Shown here piece after piece: positions 61,057 to 64,000 of a DNA stretch of 64,000 bases; within the stretch, counting starts at the first letter, position 1, and each line of letters begins with the position of its first letter. The notes under the pieces were generated by a model. It was given only the letters and a program-made list of their open reading frames with translations. It was not told where the DNA came from and did not search any database. This DNA comes from Brevibacillus humidisoli. GTDB lineage: Bacteria; Bacillota; Bacilli; Brevibacillales; Brevibacillaceae. The position numbers were made by a program, and so were the translations under genes. The DNA lies in NCBI RefSeq assembly GCF_020923435.1, contig NZ_CP087263.1, positions 4,808,001 through 4,872,000 on the forward strand. The letters run 5' to 3'.

Positions 61057-61479
61057 TTGCATGCTATATTGGCCGGTCTTCTGCTGCTCTTTGGTCCGAT
61101 CGCCGCTTCGGGCGAGGTAGAATTGTTTGATACCGATAAAGAAAAAGTGGTTGAGATCTACGCCAATTCGGATCTCTTTCAACAAGAGGCAAAAGAAATG
61201 TTGGACAGTGTCAGCGGACGCGTGCAGGAATTAAGTCCCTCGCTGGAACGGGCACTCATCCTGAGAATTCCATTGACCCCGCCACAAGATCTGACCGTTG
61301 AGTCCACCGGGATCGATGCTCAGATCGTCGAGATGTTTGTGGTCATGCCGAAGCAGGGGGCTCGCCGCCCATGGATGATCGTACATACCAAGGACGGGGA
61401 CTCGCTGTTGCTGGAGTTTGCTCGCGGTGCCGAGAAAGTACAACGGCTATTGGAGCGAGTGGAACGAAAAACAAGCTGA
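61057..61479 (+). CDS. Probable secreted or membrane-anchored protein of unknown function
   Basis: 140 aa from TTG, eight bases behind AAGGGGG; longer in-frame starts would run through the preceding terminator. MHAILAGLLLLFGPIAASGEV is a signal-like segment, and the rest is a small alpha/beta region (KVVEIYANSDLFQQEAKEMLDSVSGRVQELSPSLE, then RRPWMIVHTKDGDSLLLEFARGAEKVQRLLERV). I do not recognise the family. Confidence 0.7.
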   Translation: MHAILAGLLLLFGPIAASGEVELFDTDKEKVVEIYANSDLFQQEAKEMLDSVSGRVQELSPSLERALILRIPLTPPQDLTVESTGIDAQIVEMFVVMPKQGARRPWMIVHTKDGDSLLLEFARGAEKVQRLLERVERKTS

Positions 61480-61501
61480 CCTCATACGATGAAGTCAGCT
61501 T
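61473..61501 (-). terminator. Terminator of the CAP-domain gene (acts mainly on the minus strand)
   Basis: AAGCTGAC pairs with GTCAGCTT across a 13-base loop. On the minus strand GTTTTTC follows. It overlaps the stop region of the convergent plus-strand gene. Confidence 0.75.
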
Positions 61502-61526
61502 CTATAACGGGGTTAGCGAGACAGGA

Positions 61527-62888
61527 TTAGCGAGGCGTGAGGAAGTTTTGCGTATAGTAGTCGTTCATCACGCCAACCCCCAATTGGGTAAACGCTTTTT
61601 CCATCACGTTTTTGCGGTGGCCGAGGCTGTTCATCCAACTCTCATGTGCTTCGATGGCGTCGACAAACCCGGCAGCGATATTTTCTCCAGCCGCTTTGTA
61701 GGGGATGCCTGCTTGTTTCAGCCGTTCAAAGGGATCCATGCCAGTGGTAGCGGAGACGTGATCGAAAAACTGATGCTGTTCCATATTGCTGCTGTGTTTT
61801 CGTGCTACCTCGGCCGCTTTTTCGTGCCAACTGAGGCGGGGCAGACTGTAACGGTAGCGAATCACATTGACTAGGTCTATAATCTGCCTTTCGTGAGCGG
61901 CATCAATCGCTTCACGCTCTTTGATCGACAGGGGAGGCGGATCAAAGTTTGGGCTTTGCCCCCGATAGGTCCATTTGGTCTCATAGAATCCCCCTTGCAG
62001 CAGCGGGAGTTGATTGATCATGCGCATGGCGGTTACGCGATCACCATTGTGTTTGTCGATGTAGAAGATCAGAGCGGTATCTTGCTCCATCACAAGCGGC
62101 CGCTCTTTGATCAGGTTGGTGATTTCAACCTGTGCGCCGCGGTAAGCGAAAGTAACCTTGTCGTTCAACCGGTATGTGCTGCTAAGCGCTTGGTAGCTGG
62201 TACCGATTGCTACCTGACCGATGCGAGCTTGCGGAGCGTTGGAGTACAGGTCAACTACTTTTCCATCGTCGATGCCTACCTGGAGGTACTTGTTCGGGTC
62301 TTGGTTGTATATCCACCACTCGTATCCCAAAGCACTCGGCTCACGGCGGGCAGGTGCTCCTAGCAGCGTGGTTACTTGCTCGGCAGGATCTCCCAGTTTC
62401 AAACCAAAAAGCTCCTGGTTCTCTGGCGGCGACGGTTGATTCGGATCTGCTTTTCCGCTCTTTTCACTGGCTGTGATTTGCTTTTCTCCATCGGTTTGCC
62501 CGTCCCTATTGGCCGTTTGCGAGCTCTCTGCAGGGGAGTCAACCTTGGAAGCAGACTGCCCGCCTTGCCTGGATGGTTGTTTGTCTGGAGATTCTCCCAA
62601 CCAGGCTGTGAAGCTGGAGGGATCCCAGCCAACGGGTTGATTGATATGTTTGCCCACTAAGTGCAGCGGCACGTACATCGTTCCCTGGTACTCAATCGCG
62701 GCCGGAACTTGCTCTTTACCGTTGTCAAAATACCCTTTACGCTCGCCTTCCTCTACTTTCTGCCCGTTGATATAAAGGGTTGCCGGGTATAGCTTGACCG
62801 GCAATACGGTATAAAAGCCACCGGCCAGCAGGTGTGCCAGCACGCCAATTCCCAGCAATGAGACAAGTATCATCGTCAGCTTCCGCAT
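61527..62888 (-). CDS. CAP (SCP/PR-1) domain protein with CAP_assoc_N and stalk-like modules
   Basis: 453 aa from the ATG behind AAAGGAGG. A membrane segment (about 4-25) and a stalk-like part (LYINGQKVEEG, MYVPLHLVGKHINQPVGWD) are followed by a Ser/Gln/Asp-rich linker; CAP_assoc_N (ELFGLKLGDPAEQVTTLLGAPARREPSALGYEWWIYNQ); and a C-terminal CAP domain (LVNVIRYRYSLPRLSWHEKAAEVARKHSSNM, HVSATTGMDPFERLKQAGI, GENIAAGF, ESWMNSLGHRKNVM). It resembles B. subtilis YlbC with an added N-terminal stalk. The extracellular role is unknown. Confidence 0.9.
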   Translation of the reverse strand: MRKLTMILVSLLGIGVLAHLLAGGFYTVLPVKLYPATLYINGQKVEEGERKGYFDNGKEQVPAAIEYQGTMYVPLHLVGKHINQPVGWDPSSFTAWLGESPDKQPSRQGGQSASKVDSPAESSQTANRDGQTDGEKQITASEKSGKADPNQPSPPENQELFGLKLGDPAEQVTTLLGAPARREPSALGYEWWIYNQDPNKYLQVGIDDGKVVDLYSNAPQARIGQVAIGTSYQALSSTYRLNDKVTFAYRGAQVEITNLIKERPLVMEQDTALIFYIDKHNGDRVTAMRMINQLPLLQGGFYETKWTYRGQSPNFDPPPLSIKEREAIDAAHERQIIDLVNVIRYRYSLPRLSWHEKAAEVARKHSSNMEQHQFFDHVSATTGMDPFERLKQAGIPYKAAGENIAAGFVDAIEAHESWMNSLGHRKNVMEKAFTQLGVGVMNDYYTQNFLTPR

Positions 62889-63035
62889 CCATGATCCTCC
62901 TTTGGCTCCTATCACAATCTTTTATTCTATCTATATTCACCAAGAGGATTACTAGAACCTATTTCTCTTCTTTCTACTATATAGAATCTTGCTGTTGCTG
63001 TATGCAGGAGGTCAGACATAAAAAAACCTCGACCG

Positions 63036-63068
63036 GTACGTAGAGAACAGACCCGTACGTAGAGAACA
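63036..63068. repeat. Direct repeat of 14 bases in the groES upstream region
   Basis: GTACGTAGAGAACA occurs at 63036-63049 and 63055-63068, 19 bases apart. The surrounding 19-base units also agree in most positions. It lies about 100 bases upstream of the groES promoter and may be a protein-binding site or a small tandem duplication. Confidence 0.7.
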
Positions 63069-63162
63069 TAGGAAGAGACAGTATAATCGGGGCAATGGTG
63101 GTGAATAGTAGAGGGGGATGACTTGACTGATCAAAAATTACATAAAGTTGGATGAAAAGTAC

Positions 63163-63191
63163 TTGCAAAGAAATTGCTCATTGATTATTAT
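63163..63191 (+). promoter_or_regulatory. Sigma-A promoter of groES-groEL
   Basis: TTGCAA and TATTAT are separated by 17 bases; the CIRCE element begins 13 bases after the -10, covering the expected start of transcription. Confidence 0.75.
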
Positions 63192-63203
63192 AGGAATTGG
63201 GTG

Positions 63204-63230
63204 TTAGCACTCCTTAGAGGTGAGTGCTAA
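63204..63230 (+). promoter_or_regulatory. CIRCE operator (HrcA site)
   Basis: An exact TTAGCACTC-N9-GAGTGCTAA inverted repeat. HrcA binds it and represses groESL until heat shock draws GroEL away from HrcA. Confidence 0.98.
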
Positions 63231-63275
63231 CAACCTAAAAAAAGTCCATCTACAAACTTGAGGAGGGTGTTTTTT

Positions 63276-63560
63276 GTGTTGAAGCCATTAGGTGACCGTG
63301 TGGTAATCGAACCAATCTCGAAGGAAGAAACAACCGCTAGCGGTATCGTTCTGCCTGACACCGCGAAAGAAAAACCACAGGAAGGCCGCGTAGTTGCAGT
63401 CGGATCCGGTCGCGTAGCTGATAATGGTGAGCGTATCGCTCCCGAAGTGAAGGAAGGCGACAAGGTCATCTTCTCCAAGTACGCTGGCACGGAAGTCAAA
63501 GTGGACAACAAAGAACTGCTTGTTTTGCGCGAGTCCGATATCCTGGCAATTATCGGCTAA
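63276..63560 (+). CDS. groES: Co-chaperonin GroES
   Basis: 94 aa from GTG behind GAGGAGGGTG. It reads [44 protein letters not shown] with the mobile loop that contacts GroEL, and ends ESDILAIIG. It caps the GroEL cavity. First gene of the CIRCE-controlled operon. Confidence 0.97.
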   Translation: MLKPLGDRVVIEPISKEETTASGIVLPDTAKEKPQEGRVVAVGSGRVADNGERIAPEVKEGDKVIFSKYAGTEVKVDNKELLVLRESDILAIIG

Positions 63561-63587
63561 CCCACTTCACATAAGGAACGACCCTAA

Positions 63588-64000
<413 letters not shown>

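Overview
The window is bacterial chromosome from a spore-forming, low-to-moderate-GC Firmicute of the order Bacillales. A Brevibacillus-like Paenibacillaceae member is the best guess from gene style; no 16S rRNA is present to prove it. Evidence: Bacillus-type gene order in several blocks, AGGAGG Shine-Dalgarno sites with frequent TTG/GTG starts, a gamma-type SASP, SpoVIF-, GerM-, YdcC- and CmpA-like sporulation genes, a sigma-B module, RNase J1, and a CIRCE element in front of groES-groEL. I see no rRNA, tRNA, CRISPR array, intact insertion sequence or prophage.

Layout. 0-6.4 kb: end of a rhodanese gene, a VOC protein, a Sco copper chaperone, RNase J1, a bacilliredoxin, an RlmA-type 23S rRNA methyltransferase behind what looks like an antibiotic-sensing leader-peptide attenuator, and an aldo/keto reductase. 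6.6-8.8 kb: an AT-rich islet with an unknown secreted protein, a lipoprotein and a broken second copy of the secreted protein. 9-11.7 kb: a very acidic secreted protein with a stalk (copper amine oxidase N-terminal-like) domain and small accessory genes. 11.8-30.4 kb: transport and envelope block (Ca2+-type P-type ATPase, LCP ligase, metNIQ, an orphan OppA-type binding protein, two likely spore proteins, an AMIN/amidase, a GerMN lipoprotein, a chemotaxis receptor, and pstSCAB behind a Pho box). 30.4-35.9 kb: accessory genes (SRPBCC protein, a three-gene GMC dehydrogenase unit, an ArsR regulator, a thioredoxin-fold protein, a DMT efflux protein).

35.9-48.4 kb follows the Bacillus acpS-ydcC-alr-ndoAI-ndoA-rsb-sigB-tex-cmpA-sprT order, then thiL. 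The rsb cluster is rsbT-rsbU-rsbV-rsbW-sigB, without rsbR/rsbS or rsbX. 48.4-64 kb follows the Bacillus tsaE-tsaB-rimI-tsaD-ydiF-tatA-tatC-groES-groEL order with insertions: a TVP38 protein whose gene overlaps tsaD antisense, a large phosphatase-like membrane protein, 5-formyl-THF cyclo-ligase, two molybdopterin genes, a BI-1 protein and a CAP-domain protein.

Two regulatory structures stand out. One is a 9-codon leader ORF ending Arg-Phe-Arg, a hairpin and an intrinsic terminator upstream of the rRNA methyltransferase. The other is a dense cluster of DnaA boxes (four exact TTATCCACA sites plus near matches in about 400 bp) between tsaD and ydiF, the same interval where Bacillus subtilis is known to carry a DnaA-box cluster.
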